Shown: positions 42,740-52,500, counted from the stretch's first letter. The stretch is 64,000 bases of DNA from Sphingomonas sp. BAUL-RG-20F-R05-02 (GCF_022662305.1 NZ_JAKNQH010000002.1:496001-560000), one strand, 5' to 3'. Program-made: numbers and translations. The notes: a model not told the origin generated them from the letters alone.

Positions 42740-43684
42740 CTAGCCCGCTATCGCCGCAAGCGTGTCCGCCCATGCTTGGGTTTCCGCATCGTAGCGGTCG
42801 ATGATGACGAGATCGCGCGCCGCTGCCTGTTCGACATCCACCACAACCTTGCCAGCCCATTCGAACGTCGCATTGCCGGACAACCGCACCATGCCGTCCG
42901 CTTCGGCCTGCGCGCGCACCAGCCCACCTCGGTTGAACACAGGAACCTCGCGGCCAAACGTGAGCCGGCCGGTCAGGCAGGCGGCATAGGTGGACGCTGC
43001 CATCGCGCTGCCGCAACTGTTGGTGAGACCAATGCCGCGTTCGAACGTCCGGACGAACAGCCCGGTATCGCGGATCTCGACAAAACTGACGTTCGCGCGG
43101 TTCGGAAGCCATGCCGGCGCAGCCTCGCAGACCGTGCCGATCGCGACCAGTTCCGCCTCATCCACGGTATCGACGAAGCTGACGAGATGCGGATTGGGCA
43201 TGGCGATCGCGGTGAAGGCCCGGTCGGTGGGGAGCATGGCGATCGGCGCGTCGGTGATCTCGGCGCCCGCACCGGTAAGCGGCCACGTCGCGACGTCCCG
43301 CGTCGCCGGTCCTGCCACCTCACGGATCGTCACCACGCCCGGTGCGAGATCGGGATCGCGCGCGACGCTTGCGGCCGAGGTCTTGAGCGCCACGCGTGCA
43401 TGGTCCAGCCCGAGCCTCTCGAACCCGGCACGCGCGACGCAACGCAAACCGTTGAGGCAGGTCTCCGCTTCGCTGCCATCGCTGTTGAACATCCGCATCC
43501 CGAACGCGTGGCCGGCCTGGCCGGCGGTCAGCAACAGCACGCCGTCGCCACCGACCGGCCCCGCCCGATCCGCGAGCGCACGGGCGATCGCAGGCCATGT
43601 CTGCTCCGCCACCGTTCCATCCCGCGCGTCGATCAGCGGGAAATCATTGCCCGAACCGTGGCATTTGATGAAGTCGATCTGCAT
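42740..43684 (-). CDS. dapF: Diaminopimelate epimerase
   Basis: Converts LL- to meso-diaminopimelate for lysine and peptidoglycan. A PLP-independent epimerase with two catalytic cysteines. Cys76 lies in ETCLNGLRC (most DapF have CGNG) and Cys224 in NSCGSAMAA (most have CGSGA or CGTGA), so both nucleophiles are present but their surroundings differ from the textbook motif. The start CHGSGNDFPLIDARDG and the VRTFERGIGLT block match the family. ATG 43684 gives the family N-terminus; 43696 adds four residues. At 314 residues it is longer than the usual 270-280. It is divergent from the DUF2339 gene. Confidence 0.82.
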   Translation of the reverse strand: MQIDFIKCHGSGNDFPLIDARDGTVAEQTWPAIARALADRAGPVGGDGVLLLTAGQAGHAFGMRMFNSDGSEAETCLNGLRCVARAGFERLGLDHARVALKTSAASVARDPDLAPGVVTIREVAGPATRDVATWPLTGAGAEITDAPIAMLPTDRAFTAIAMPNPHLVSFVDTVDEAELVAIGTVCEAAPAWLPNRANVSFVEIRDTGLFVRTFERGIGLTNSCGSAMAASTYAACLTGRLTFGREVPVFNRGGLVRAQAEADGMVRLSGNATFEWAGKVVVDVEQAAARDLVIIDRYDAETQAWADTLAAIAG

Positions 43685-43776
43685 GCCAAGGGACATAGCC
43701 CAAGCCGATCCGCGCCGATAGCGTGCGCGGCGCGTTCGGTATGCTATGGTGCGCGGGGGTTTAAGCCGGAGTGACG

Positions 43777-46632
43777 ATGACGGGAGTGTTGCTGATCGCC
43801 GTCGTCACGCTCGGCGTGCTGGTGCGGACGCTGTTCCGCCGCCTGCGCACGCTGGAGGCGCAGGTCCGAGATTTGCGGCTGGAGCGGACGCTACCGGAGG
43901 TGGCGCCGATCACGACAACCGCACCGCCCACGACGGCGGCCGCACCGGCCGAGAGCATGCCGGCCTTGACGCCACCCGACCTAGCGCCTTCAGTCGCCGC
44001 AGTCGTGCCGCCACGTGCCGAACCTGCGACCTCGAAACCGAAGCCAGCACCACCTCCACGCAGCCCCAAACCGCGCATGACGTTCGAAACGATCGTGGGT
44101 GGCAAGCTGCCGATCTGGATCGGCGCGGCCGCATTGGTGCTGTCGGGCTTTTTCCTGGTGCGCTACTCGATCGACAGCGGGCTGCTTGGGCCGTTCGCGC
44201 GGACGCTGCTCGCCGGGCTGTTCGCTCTGGTGCTGATCGCCGGCAGCGAGTTGGCGCGGCGGCTTCCGGCGACGCGAGATGATACGCGTGTCGGGCAAGC
44301 GCTTGCCGGCGCGGGCACCGCCAGCCTCTACGGGACGCTGTATGTCGGGGCGGCGCTATACCATCTTATTGGCGTAAGCACCGCGTTTGCGTTGATGGTC
44401 GTGGTGACGCTGGCGGCACTCGGACTTGCGTTGCGGCACGGTTCGCCGACCGCGATCATGGCGCTGATCGGCGGGTTCGTCGCGCCGCTGCTGGCGGGGT
44501 TCGGCGAAAGCGGGGTTGGCCCGTTGCTGGTGTATCTGGCGCTTCTGATCGCAGCCTTGTTCGGCCTCTCGATCCGGCGCGGCTGGGCGTGGCTTGCACT
44601 GGCGGCGTGTGGCGGGGGGTTCGCCTGGGCCAATCTGCTGATCGTGATGCTGCCGGGCGGCGGGCTGGCGGGCGTCGGTGGATTCGTGCTGCTGCTCGCG
44701 ATCGGCGCGACGCTGGCGCTGCCAGGCACCGGCCGCACCGCAGCGCGGACGTGGTTACGGCTGGTGCCGTTGATCGCCGGCTTGGTGCAGTTGCTGATCC
44801 TGGCCCCGGCACTCGATTTTTCGGCATTGTCATGGGGCTTATATCTGCTGCTGAGCGCGGCGGCCGTATGGCTGGGCTGGCGTGACGCAAAGCTGGCAGC
44901 GGGCGCTGGCGCGGCGCTCGCCCTGGTGTTGGTGCTGCTGGCGGCCGCATTGCTTCAACCGTTGCATCCCGCTGCACCGGCGGCAGCCATCGTTATCACG
45001 GTGCTGTTCGCCGGTGCCGGCCAAGCACTGCTGCGCCGTGGGCCGCTGTGGGCCGCGCTCGCGGTCGGCGGCAGCGCCGGCCCGGTGCTGGTCAGCATCG
45101 CTACCGATCCCGCGCTGCTCACCCCTTCTGCGTGGACGATGCTGTTGCTGGTGCTGTCCGCCGCCTGTGCGCTGGTTAGTTGGCGCACACGTGACATGGC
45201 AAACGCTGCGGTGCGTTTGGGTCCTGGCCTTGTCGGTGGCGCGGCGGCGGCGGCGCTGCTTGCCGGCGTGGCGGCGGCTCAGGCGCTGCCGGAACCGTGG
45301 CGCTGGAGCGCGTGGCTTGCGATTGGCGTCGCGATCGCCGGCTGGTCCCGCCGCACCGGCGACGCCGCGCTGGACCGGCTCGCGCTGGTCCCGCTGGTGG
45401 TGACCACGCTCGCCATCGCAGCGAATTTCGGGCTGGCGCATGGCTACATGTTGAGTGTCCTCACCGATCACGCGGCGCCGCCGCTCGCCGACCTGATCGC
45501 GATCGGACTGTTCCCCGCCGTGCTGATCGCCGCGACCGGCTGGCTGCTGACCAGCTCTACCAGTCGCCGCGTGCTCGGCTGGATCGCCTTGGCCGTCGCG
45601 CTGTCGCTGGTCCCGGCGGTGTTGCCCGCGCCGTGGCACGCGGCCGGACTTGGACTGGCAGCCGCACTTGTGATCGCCGGGCGCGTGCCATTGCCCGGCG
45701 CGGGCCCGACGGCGGCACTGGTGACACTCGCGTTTGCATGGCACCCGATCGGTGATCTGCTGTATCTCGCCGGCCGCGCGATCCTTGGCGACCGTCTGCC
45801 ATGGCGGCTGCTCCCGCCGATCACCGACATACTGCGCACGCTGACCCTGCCCGCCGCGCTGATCGCAGCCGCGCTCGCGCTCCGCGCGTCGCTCGCGCCG
45901 GTATGGCGACAGCGCGCCAACATGGTAGTGGCAGCGATCGGCGTCGTTACGCTCTACGTGGTCGCCAAGCAGCCGCTCGCGATCGGGGACGTGATGCGCT
46001 TCACCGCACTCGGCATGGCGGAACGCGTTGCCATCACACAGGCGCTGCTCGCCGGCGGCTGGGCGCTCCGTGCGCGGCAGCCGGATCTTGGCCGCGCATT
46101 GACGATCGTCGGCATGGCGCGCTTTGTCTGGTTCGATCTCTTCATTCTAGATCCGGTGATCGTGCCGCAGGCGGTCGGGCCGCTCCCGCTGCTGAACGCG
46201 GCGACGCTCGACACGGCTCTAGTGGCGGCGTGGCTTTGGCGCTGGCGGGGTGGACGGATCGGACGCCTCGCGGTCCTCGCTGCGATTACGCTGAGCGTTG
46301 CGGCCAGCGTTCGGCAGGTTACACACGGCACCATCCTCACCGGTGCGATCGGCCGTACCGAGAACTGGCTGTACTCCGCGGCGTTATTGGCGCTGGCGAT
46401 CCTGTGCCTGGGAACCGGGCTGCGCAATCGCACCGCCGAGCTGCGCGTCGCCGGGCTGGGCCTGCTGACGGCGGTGACGCTCAAGGTGTATCTGATCGAT
46501 GCCGCCGCGCTGGCGGGTGTGCTGCGCATCCTGTCGTTCATGGGGCTCGGCTTCGCCCTGATCGGCATCGGCTGGGCCTATCGCCGCCTGATCGTCACCG
46601 AACCGGCGGTGGCGGATCCCGTCATGTCGTAA
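43777..46632 (+). CDS. DUF2339 large polytopic membrane protein
   Basis: A 951-residue membrane protein with an N-terminal signal-anchor helix (residues 3-20), a predicted coil, a Pro/Thr-rich linker (about 45-100), the conserved DUF2339 entry FETIVGGKLPIWIGAAALV (about 107-125), and then about 24 more hydrophobic helices of Leu/Ala/Gly type to the C-terminus. The family occurs in many proteobacteria; a role in membrane or envelope physiology is suspected but not established. GGAG is placed well for the ATG at 43777; a GTG at 43771 is also in frame. The gene stands alone between divergent dapF and the XRE regulator. Confidence 0.85.
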   Translation: MTGVLLIAVVTLGVLVRTLFRRLRTLEAQVRDLRLERTLPEVAPITTTAPPTTAAAPAESMPALTPPDLAPSVAAVVPPRAEPATSKPKPAPPPRSPKPRMTFETIVGGKLPIWIGAAALVLSGFFLVRYSIDSGLLGPFARTLLAGLFALVLIAGSELARRLPATRDDTRVGQALAGAGTASLYGTLYVGAALYHLIGVSTAFALMVVVTLAALGLALRHGSPTAIMALIGGFVAPLLAGFGESGVGPLLVYLALLIAALFGLSIRRGWAWLALAACGGGFAWANLLIVMLPGGGLAGVGGFVLLLAIGATLALPGTGRTAARTWLRLVPLIAGLVQLLILAPALDFSALSWGLYLLLSAAAVWLGWRDAKLAAGAGAALALVLVLLAAALLQPLHPAAPAAAIVITVLFAGAGQALLRRGPLWAALAVGGSAGPVLVSIATDPALLTPSAWTMLLLVLSAACALVSWRTRDMANAAVRLGPGLVGGAAAAALLAGVAAAQALPEPWRWSAWLAIGVAIAGWSRRTGDAALDRLALVPLVVTTLAIAANFGLAHGYMLSVLTDHAAPPLADLIAIGLFPAVLIAATGWLLTSSTSRRVLGWIALAVALSLVPAVLPAPWHAAGLGLAAALVIAGRVPLPGAGPTAALVTLAFAWHPIGDLLYLAGRAILGDRLPWRLLPPITDILRTLTLPAALIAAALALRASLAPVWRQRANMVVAAIGVVTLYVVAKQPLAIGDVMRFTALGMAERVAITQALLAGGWALRARQPDLGRALTIVGMARFVWFDLFILDPVIVPQAVGPLPLLNAATLDTALVAAWLWRWRGGRIGRLAVLAAITLSVAASVRQVTHGTILTGAIGRTENWLYSAALLALAILCLGTGLRNRTAELRVAGLGLLTAVTLKVYLIDAAALAGVLRILSFMGLGFALIGIGWAYRRLIVTEPAVADPVMS

Positions 46633-46747
46633 AGTGTCGCCGGCTGGCATCGACGAACGCCCGCAGCTGTATCGCAGGTTCTGGTAGCGGTTGCCACGGC
46701 GAGCCTTCTGTACGACAGGCGAGAACCGATCTGGTTAGGAAACGTGC

Positions 46748-47320
46748 ATGATTACTGCCATCCGCGAGGTTCGCCGTGCCAAGGGGATGACGCTCGACGA
46801 CGTGGCGCGCGCCTGCCTACCGCCCACCACCGCACAGACGATTGGGCGGCTTGAGACCGGCACGCGCACCGTTTCGGTGGCCTGGCTGAACCGCATCGCT
46901 GCCGCGCTCGGCGTGGTGGCGGCGGATTTGGTACAATTGCCGGAGCGGAACGACAAACCGGTGGCGGCGGTGCTTGAATCCGGCGGCGCCGTCGCGCCCC
47001 GTCGGCCCGCCACGGTGGTGCCGCCAGCACCTGCGCCGGGTCTGATCGCGGTGATGGTCGCGGTCGGCGTCGGCGATTACCGCGCGGGCGATGAGATCTG
47101 GTGCGAGCGCCTGATGCCGGAGTGTTTTGCCTCCGCGCTCAATCGCGACGTGCTGGTGCCGCTTGCCGCCGGGCGCTTTTTGTTCGGCCGGTTGATCGGC
47201 CAAGAGGCCGGAGAGACAAGCCGGTTGCAGATCCTGCCGTTGGAGCACGGTGCACGCCAACAGACCGTCGTCAGCCCGCCTTGGATCGCGCAGGCGGTCC
47301 GCCTCTCACGCGGGTTGTAG
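46748..47320 (+). CDS. XRE family regulator with S24-like C-terminal part
   Basis: A 190-residue protein with an N-terminal helix-turn-helix of the Xre/Cro type (about residues 1-60: IREVRRAKGMTLDDVARAC, then TIGRLETGTRTVS and WLNRIAAALGV). The middle is a Pro-rich linker. The second half (about 97-190) has VGDYRAGDEIW followed by LVPLAAGRFLFGRLIGQE, a beta-rich layout like the S24/LexA fold, but I see no catalytic Ser-Lys dyad; the resemblance is my inference. It is convergent with ftsH and does not overlap it. Its targets are unknown. Confidence 0.75.
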   Translation: MITAIREVRRAKGMTLDDVARACLPPTTAQTIGRLETGTRTVSVAWLNRIAAALGVVAADLVQLPERNDKPVAAVLESGGAVAPRRPATVVPPAPAPGLIAVMVAVGVGDYRAGDEIWCERLMPECFASALNRDVLVPLAAGRFLFGRLIGQEAGETSRLQILPLEHGARQQTVVSPPWIAQAVRLSRGL

Positions 47321-47341
47321 CGCCGCTGCTCAGACTGAAAA

Positions 47342-47367
47342 GGAGCGGCCCGTGATTACCCCGCTCC
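47342..47367 (-). terminator. Rho-independent terminator of ftsH
   Basis: GGAGCGG (47342-47348) and CCGCTCC (47361-47367) form a 7-bp GC-rich stem with a 12-base loop. Read on the minus strand the stem is followed by UUUUC, which fits termination of the ftsH transcript about 45 bp past its stop. Confidence 0.65.
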
Positions 47368-47374
47368 ATACGGA

Positions 47375-47404
47375 ACCGGCGGACCTCCGTAGAGCCCCGC
47401 CGGT
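47375..47404. repeat. Second hairpin in the ftsH/XRE convergent gap
   Basis: ACCGGCGG (47375-47382) and CCGCCGGT (47397-47404) are perfect 8-base inverted arms. It precedes the terminator on the minus strand, so the two hairpins lie in tandem after ftsH. No U-tract follows this one. Confidence 0.45.
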
Positions 47405-47411
47405 CTGTAGC

Positions 47412-49376
47412 TTAGGCGCCTTGCGGCAGCGGGTTCCCGAACGGTCCCGGCCCCTTGGGCCGCCGCGTCTTCGGGATCGAGGTGCCGCTGCTCGGCAGCA
47501 CCGCAGTCGTGGCACTCGTGTCGGGACGGTCGATATCCTCGCCCGCGATCAACCGCTTGATCTCCTCACCGGTCAGCGTCTCGAGTTCGAGCAGCGCATT
47601 GGCGATGAGGTGAAGCTGGTCGACGTGATCGGTCAGGATCTGGCGCGCACGCTCCAAGCCCTGTTCGACGAAGCGCTTCACTTCGCTATCGATCATCCGG
47701 GCGGTCTCGTCCGACATCGCCTTGCCGCGCTGCATCGAATAGCCGGTCGGGCTATCCTCGCTCTCGCTGAAGTCGAGCGGACCAAGCCGATCGGACAGGC
47801 CCCACTTGGTCACCATCGCGCGGGCGAGACGGGTCGCCTGCATGATGTCGTTCGAGGCACCCGAGCTTACCTTGTCGAAACCGAACACCAGTTCCTCGGC
47901 GATGCGGCCACCGAACGCCACCGCGATATCGGCGTGCATCTTGTCGCGGTGATAGCTGTAGGTGTCCCGCTCCGGCAGCGGCTGAACCATGCCGAGCGCG
48001 AAGCCGCGCGGGATGATCGTGGCCTTGTGGATCGGGTCGGCGGTGGGTTCGTGCGCGAAGACGAGCGCATGGCCGGCTTCGTGATAGGCGGTCATCCGCT
48101 TCTCGTCGTCGGTCATCACCATCGAGCGACGCTCGGCACCCATCATCACCTTGTCGCGCGCATCGTCGAACTCGGCAGCCGCGACCAGCCGCTTGCTGCG
48201 TCGCGCGGCGAGCAACGCCGCCTCGTTGACGAGGTTGGCGAGATCCGCACCCGAGAAGCCCGGCGTACCGCGCGCAATGGTGCGCGGGTCGACGTCGAGC
48301 GCGAGCGGCACCTTCTTCATGTGGACCTGCAGGATCTTCACGCGACCCTCGATGTCCGGGCGCGGCACCTGCACCTGCCGATCGAAACGACCCGGACGCA
48401 GCAGCGCGGGATCGAGCACGTCGGGGCGGTTCGTCGCCGCGATGATGATGATGCCTTCGTTCGCCTCGAAACCGTCCATCTCGACGAGCAACTGGTTGAG
48501 CGTCTGCTCACGCTCGTCGTTGCCATTGCCGAGGCCCGCGCCACGATGGCGGCCGACTGCGTCGATCTCGTCGATGAAGACGATGCACGGCGCGGACTTC
48601 TTGGCCTGTTCGAACATGTCGCGGACGCGGCTCGCGCCAACGCCGACGAACATTTCCACAAAGTCGGAGCCCGAGATGGTGAAGAACGGCACGCCCGCCT
48701 CCCCCGCGATCGCGCGGGCGAGCAGCGTCTTGCCGGTACCGGGTGACCCGACCAGCAGCGCGCCCTTGGGGATCTTGCCGCCCAGGCGGGCGAACTTGGT
48801 CGGATCCTTGAGGAACTCGACGATCTCCTCCAGCTCCTCGCGCGCCTCGTCGATGCCGGCAACGTCGTCGAACGTCACCTTGCCCTCGCGCTGCGTCAGC
48901 ATCTTCGCACGGCTCTTGCCAAAGCCCATCGCGCCCGAGCCGGAGCCCTTCTGCATCTGGCGCAGCACGAAATATGCAATGCCGAGGAACAGCAGGAACG
49001 GCAGCGACTGAACGAGCAGATACTGCCAGATCGGCGCGCCTTCTTCCGGCTTCGCATTGATCTCGACGCCAGCCTTGCGCAGGCGGTCGGTCAATTGCGG
49101 ATCCTGCATCGCGTAGGTGCGGAACTTGGTGCCATCGGTCTGCGTGCCGGTGATGACTTCACCCGCGACGTTCACATCCTTGACGCCATGCGCCTCAACC
49201 TTGTCGAGGAACTGCGAATAGGCGATCGTGTTGTTGCCGGTCGCGACATCGCGCGTATCGAGCATCATCACGAACAGCGCCAACGCCACCAGGATGCCGA
49301 CCCAGATCAGCAGGCTCTTCATCCAGGGGTTGCCACCGCCATTATCGGGAGCCGGCCGCTTCTCGTTGTCGTTCAT
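47412..49376 (-). CDS. ftsH: ATP-dependent zinc metalloprotease FtsH
   Basis: A membrane-bound AAA protease that degrades misfolded and regulatory proteins (including sigma-32 and LpxC in E. coli). The 654-residue protein has two N-terminal membrane helices (about 20-38 and 119-137) around a periplasmic domain, Walker A GSPGTGKT at 210-217, Walker B CIVFIDE ending at 270, the second region of homology with [18 protein letters not shown], and the zinc site HEAGH at 432-436 with the third ligand region [13 protein letters not shown]. The C-terminus is short. A candidate promoter lies just upstream, separating it from tilS. Confidence 0.99.
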   Translation of the reverse strand: MNDNEKRPAPDNGGGNPWMKSLLIWVGILVALALFVMMLDTRDVATGNNTIAYSQFLDKVEAHGVKDVNVAGEVITGTQTDGTKFRTYAMQDPQLTDRLRKAGVEINAKPEEGAPIWQYLLVQSLPFLLFLGIAYFVLRQMQKGSGSGAMGFGKSRAKMLTQREGKVTFDDVAGIDEAREELEEIVEFLKDPTKFARLGGKIPKGALLVGSPGTGKTLLARAIAGEAGVPFFTISGSDFVEMFVGVGASRVRDMFEQAKKSAPCIVFIDEIDAVGRHRGAGLGNGNDEREQTLNQLLVEMDGFEANEGIIIIAATNRPDVLDPALLRPGRFDRQVQVPRPDIEGRVKILQVHMKKVPLALDVDPRTIARGTPGFSGADLANLVNEAALLAARRSKRLVAAAEFDDARDKVMMGAERRSMVMTDDEKRMTAYHEAGHALVFAHEPTADPIHKATIIPRGFALGMVQPLPERDTYSYHRDKMHADIAVAFGGRIAEELVFGFDKVSSGASNDIMQATRLARAMVTKWGLSDRLGPLDFSESEDSPTGYSMQRGKAMSDETARMIDSEVKRFVEQGLERARQILTDHVDQLHLIANALLELETLTGEEIKRLIAGEDIDRPDTSATTAVLPSSGTSIPKTRRPKGPGPFGNPLPQGA

Positions 49377-49401
49377 GGATTACGTTACCTTTCGAACCTA
49401 C

Positions 49402-49429
49402 AAGATAAGCAGCCCGAGGTTAATGGCAA
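49402..49429 (-). promoter_or_regulatory. Candidate ftsH promoter
   Basis: On the minus strand, TTGCCA (49429-49424) and TATCTT (49407-49402) are spaced by 16 bp, with the -10 about 25 bases from the ftsH ATG. Both hexamers match the sigma-70 consensus at four or more positions. No sigma-32-type sequence was recognised. Confidence 0.4.
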
Positions 49430-49446
49430 TGGAACAGGAACACTAC

Positions 49447-50508
49447 TTACGCCGATGAGTGTGATCGGCGCGCCGGGGCCTCGCGAAAGTGCCAAATGTC
49501 GCCGGCGGCAGACGCCATGACACCGGCTTGTGTGGCCGATCTGCCCCCCGCATTGAGCGCGTCGAGCAGCGACTCGACGTTGGCCGCTGCCGTCCACGGA
49601 CCGCCGAGTGCGTGCGCCGTGCGCACCGATTCGATTGCGATCCTGACCAGCCGGCGTCGGATTTCGCGCGGCAGGCCGACCATATCGATCCGGACCTCGC
49701 CCGGTGCCGCCGGGCGGGCGCGGTCCGACCAGAACCACGCGCTGATGGTGGCAAGGTCTGCCTCCGCCTCGGCGACATAGCTGGCAGCGCGCGCGATATT
49801 GAGCGGGTCGATCCAGTCTGCATCCTCCACCCACCGTCGGAAGCGTGCCCGATCGAACCGCTCGGCGGTGTTGCTGGGATCATCAACGAACGGCAGCCCC
49901 GCAGCGACCGCGACTCCCCGCAACGCCCCGCGCCGCCAGCCGAGCAGCGGGCGCAACAGCAGGAGGGGGGCGTCTTCGACAGAGGTGCCGACGTCGACTG
50001 CCTTGCCGTCGTGCTGGTCGTCACGAGGCACGGCGATCTCGCGCCGCGCCCGCACCGCCGCCAACCCGGCCACACCGGAGCCCCGCGCCGCGCGCATCAG
50101 GAAGGTCTCGGCCTGATCGTCGGCGTGGTGGGCGGTGGCGAGGCAATCGGCGCTTTCGGCGACACACCAGCGATACAGCAGGCGGTAGCGTTGCTGTCGC
50201 GCCCAGCTATGCAGATTTCCCGTCGTACCGGGCGGCACGGTGATCGGCAGGGTAGCGTGCGGTACGCCCAGCCCCGCACAACAGCGCGCGACCATCGCCG
50301 CCTCGGCCGCGCTGTCCGCGCGCAGGCCATGATCCACCGTCGCCGCGACCACCTGACCCGGAAATGCCGCCGTTGCCAGCGCGAGCATCGCCATGCTGTC
50401 CGGCCCGCCCGATACCGCCAGGGCGATTCGCTGCTCACGCGGCGCGGCGCCGAACAACCGCGCGCAATCGTCCCGAAACCGCGCGATCAGCGCTGGCTCA
50501 GGTGTCAC
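49447..50508 (-). CDS. tilS: tRNA(Ile)-lysidine synthase
   Basis: Changes cytidine 34 of the CAU-anticodon tRNA(Ile) to lysidine, so that it reads AUA. The ATP-pyrophosphatase P-loop SGGPDS is at residues 33-38, followed by VDHGLRADSAAEA and HHADDQAETFLMR. The product of 353 residues has the core domain and a shortened C-terminal part. I chose GTG 50508, one base past the cpoB stop; ATG 50547 would add 13 residues and overlap cpoB by 38 bases. It lies between cpoB and ftsH, a conserved sphingomonad arrangement. Confidence 0.92.
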   Translation of the reverse strand: MTPEPALIARFRDDCARLFGAAPREQRIALAVSGGPDSMAMLALATAAFPGQVVAATVDHGLRADSAAEAAMVARCCAGLGVPHATLPITVPPGTTGNLHSWARQQRYRLLYRWCVAESADCLATAHHADDQAETFLMRAARGSGVAGLAAVRARREIAVPRDDQHDGKAVDVGTSVEDAPLLLLRPLLGWRRGALRGVAVAAGLPFVDDPSNTAERFDRARFRRWVEDADWIDPLNIARAASYVAEAEADLATISAWFWSDRARPAAPGEVRIDMVGLPREIRRRLVRIAIESVRTAHALGGPWTAAANVESLLDALNAGGRSATQAGVMASAAGDIWHFREAPARRSHSSA

Positions 50509-50509
50509 A

Positions 50510-51493
50510 TCAAGCGCATTTCGACTGCGTCTTGGCGCGCGCGACATCGGCCTTCATCGTCTCGCTCAGTTTCGCGCCGTACACGTCCTCTAGCTCGCGG
50601 TAGACCTTGCACACGTCGGCACTGGGCTTGCCGAGCTTCACCAGCGATTGGCCGAGGTAATAGAGGCTGTCGGGCGCGCGTTCGCCATCCGGCCATTTCT
50701 TGTAATTGTCGTAGAAGGCGAGGCTGGCGAGCGAAGGCTTGCCGTCTTCCAGGTATGACCGGCCGAGCAGGTTCTGCGCATAGCTGGCGCGTTTGTGCTT
50801 GGGGTACGTCGTGGTGACGAGCTTCAGTTGCGCCTCGGCTTCCGGATACAGTTTCGCCTGCCACAGCCGGTAACCGTAAAGATAGGCGTCCTCCGCCTTG
50901 TCGCCAGACGGCGGCCGCTGAAGTGCCGCGATGCGCGCTTGACGATCCGTATCGCCACCCGAAGATGTCGCGCCATCGCCATTCGCGCCGGAGCGCGCAG
51001 GCTGCTTCACCGCGCCACTCCCCGAGCGGGCAGGCGGTGCCGCGCCGTCGTCGCCCATGATCGGCGCAGGCGCGCCGCTGCCGCCGTTGGAACCGCCGCC
51101 GGTGGACGACGCAGTATCCTCCAAAGCCTTCAACCGCGCGTCGGTGCTGCGCTTGTAGGCGTTGAACGCGTCCTCCAGCACCTGCACACGGTGCTGCGTC
51201 GTCTCGATCGAGCCGGTGACGTTGCTGAGCTGGTTTTCCAGCGCGTTGACGCGCGTGCTGAGGTCCGCGACGGGGCTGTTCGCCGGAGTGCCCGGAATCA
51301 CGTTGGGATCGGTCGGCTTGATGTCCGGTTCGATGTACTGGCCGGCGCCACCGGGGAAAACCTTGCGCTGCACCGCCCGCATTTCGCTCTCCAGCCGACT
51401 TACGCGACCTTCCACGCCTGACTGGGCAACCGCCGGTACCGCCCCCATCGCGCTGCTCGCCAGCAGGACCAACGCCACCATGTGCTTCCGCAT
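50510..51493 (-). CDS. cpoB: Tol-Pal associated periplasmic protein CpoB (YbgF)
   Basis: CpoB coordinates the Tol-Pal system with peptidoglycan synthesis at division. The 327-residue protein has a signal peptide (about 1-24, VPAVAQ), a coiled-coil segment near residue 60-120 that mediates trimer formation, a Gly/Ser-rich linker, and a C-terminal TPR domain (about 205-320) with DAYLYGYRLWQAKLYPEAE, AQNLLGRSYLEDGKPSLA and DSLYYLGQSLVKLGKP. GGGGA lies about eight bases before ATG 51493 (GTG 51499 is also in frame). The tolQRAB-pal genes that usually precede cpoB are absent here. Confidence 0.88.
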   Translation of the reverse strand: MRKHMVALVLLASSAMGAVPAVAQSGVEGRVSRLESEMRAVQRKVFPGGAGQYIEPDIKPTDPNVIPGTPANSPVADLSTRVNALENQLSNVTGSIETTQHRVQVLEDAFNAYKRSTDARLKALEDTASSTGGGSNGGSGAPAPIMGDDGAAPPARSGSGAVKQPARSGANGDGATSSGGDTDRQARIAALQRPPSGDKAEDAYLYGYRLWQAKLYPEAEAQLKLVTTTYPKHKRASYAQNLLGRSYLEDGKPSLASLAFYDNYKKWPDGERAPDSLYYLGQSLVKLGKPSADVCKVYRELEDVYGAKLSETMKADVARAKTQSKCA

Positions 51494-51555
51494 CGTCACT
51501 TCCCCGCAAACCTTTTCAAGCCGGTATAGCTAAGCCGCGCCGCCTGTCTCCAGCG

Positions 51556-52500
51556 TTAAGGCGCCGGCGTCGCGGCCGGCGCCGGCACGTTCGACGTGGC
51601 GGGCGCGGCGATGTTGAGCGTGGCGGCGCCAGCGTCCGTACTCTCACGGCGATGCGACGGTGCGTGCGTCGCCTGCCGCGCGGCAGGCGACGCGGCTACC
51701 GACGGGGTGGCCGTGGCTGCGGGCGTTCCGCGCGCCAGCAATGCGGCGGCGGTGATCGGCACATCCTTGATCGCGACATGGCCATCGCCGAGCGCCGGCA
51801 CCGCACTCCCGTTGATCGTCACCTTCAGCTTGTCCGGGCGCCCGATGTTGATCATCAGGTTCGGCTTGTCCTGCGGCACCGAATAGGTGTCGCCGGACTT
51901 CATGGTGTGCTCATATACCGTGCCACTGGCATCATAGATCCGTAGCCACACGTCGTCGGTGGCGGTCAATACGACCTGTCCGCCAGCAGCCGGCGCCGGT
52001 GTGACGGGCGCAGTGGGCACCGCGTCCTGCGCTGCCGTGACCGCCGGTGCGGCGGCTGAACCGCCCCCCTCGCCGCGAAACCAGGTGGTGCCGAACCACA
52101 AACCGGCCGCGACCAGCAACAGCAGCGCGACCGCCACACCGATCACCGCGACCAGACCACTGGGATCACGCCGCGGTTCGTCGGGTTCGTACGCGACGTA
52201 TTCGGTCCGCCGGACCGCCGGTTGTAGGCTGTTCTGGCTGCGAACGTCGCGTGCGATCGCGACCTCGTCTATCCCCACCGCGCGCGCATATGCTTTCGCA
52301 AAGCCAATCGAATAGGTGATCGACGGGAGCGCCGCGTAATTGCTCTCCTCGATCGCTTCGAGCTGGCGCAACGGGACGCGCGTGCGCGCCGCGATCTCGT
52401 CAAGCGAGAGGCCTTGCGCCTCGCGTGCCTCTCGCAGGCGTGCTCCGGGCGTCGTCGGGATCGGCTTGGCCGGTTCGACCGTAGGATCGGTGTCGGTCAT
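51556..52500 (-). CDS. rodZ: RodZ-like HTH membrane protein
   Basis: RodZ links the MreB cytoskeleton to the cell-wall machinery. The protein has the typical order: a cytoplasmic helix-turn-helix domain (about residues 17-90: GARLREAREAQGLSLDEIAA, RQLEAIEESNYAALPSITYS), one membrane helix (about 120-142), and a periplasmic beta domain of the DUF4115 type (about 170-255), then a Pro/Ala-rich tail. The HTH in this family binds MreB rather than DNA. Start ATG 52500; 314 residues. It stands in front of cpoB on the same strand, so both may act together in envelope shaping. Confidence 0.88.
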   Translation of the reverse strand: MTDTDPTVEPAKPIPTTPGARLREAREAQGLSLDEIAARTRVPLRQLEAIEESNYAALPSITYSIGFAKAYARAVGIDEVAIARDVRSQNSLQPAVRRTEYVAYEPDEPRRDPSGLVAVIGVAVALLLLVAAGLWFGTTWFRGEGGGSAAAPAVTAAQDAVPTAPVTPAPAAGGQVVLTATDDVWLRIYDASGTVYEHTMKSGDTYSVPQDKPNLMINIGRPDKLKVTINGSAVPALGDGHVAIKDVPITAAALLARGTPAATATPSVAASPAARQATHAPSHRRESTDAGAATLNIAAPATSNVPAPAATPAP

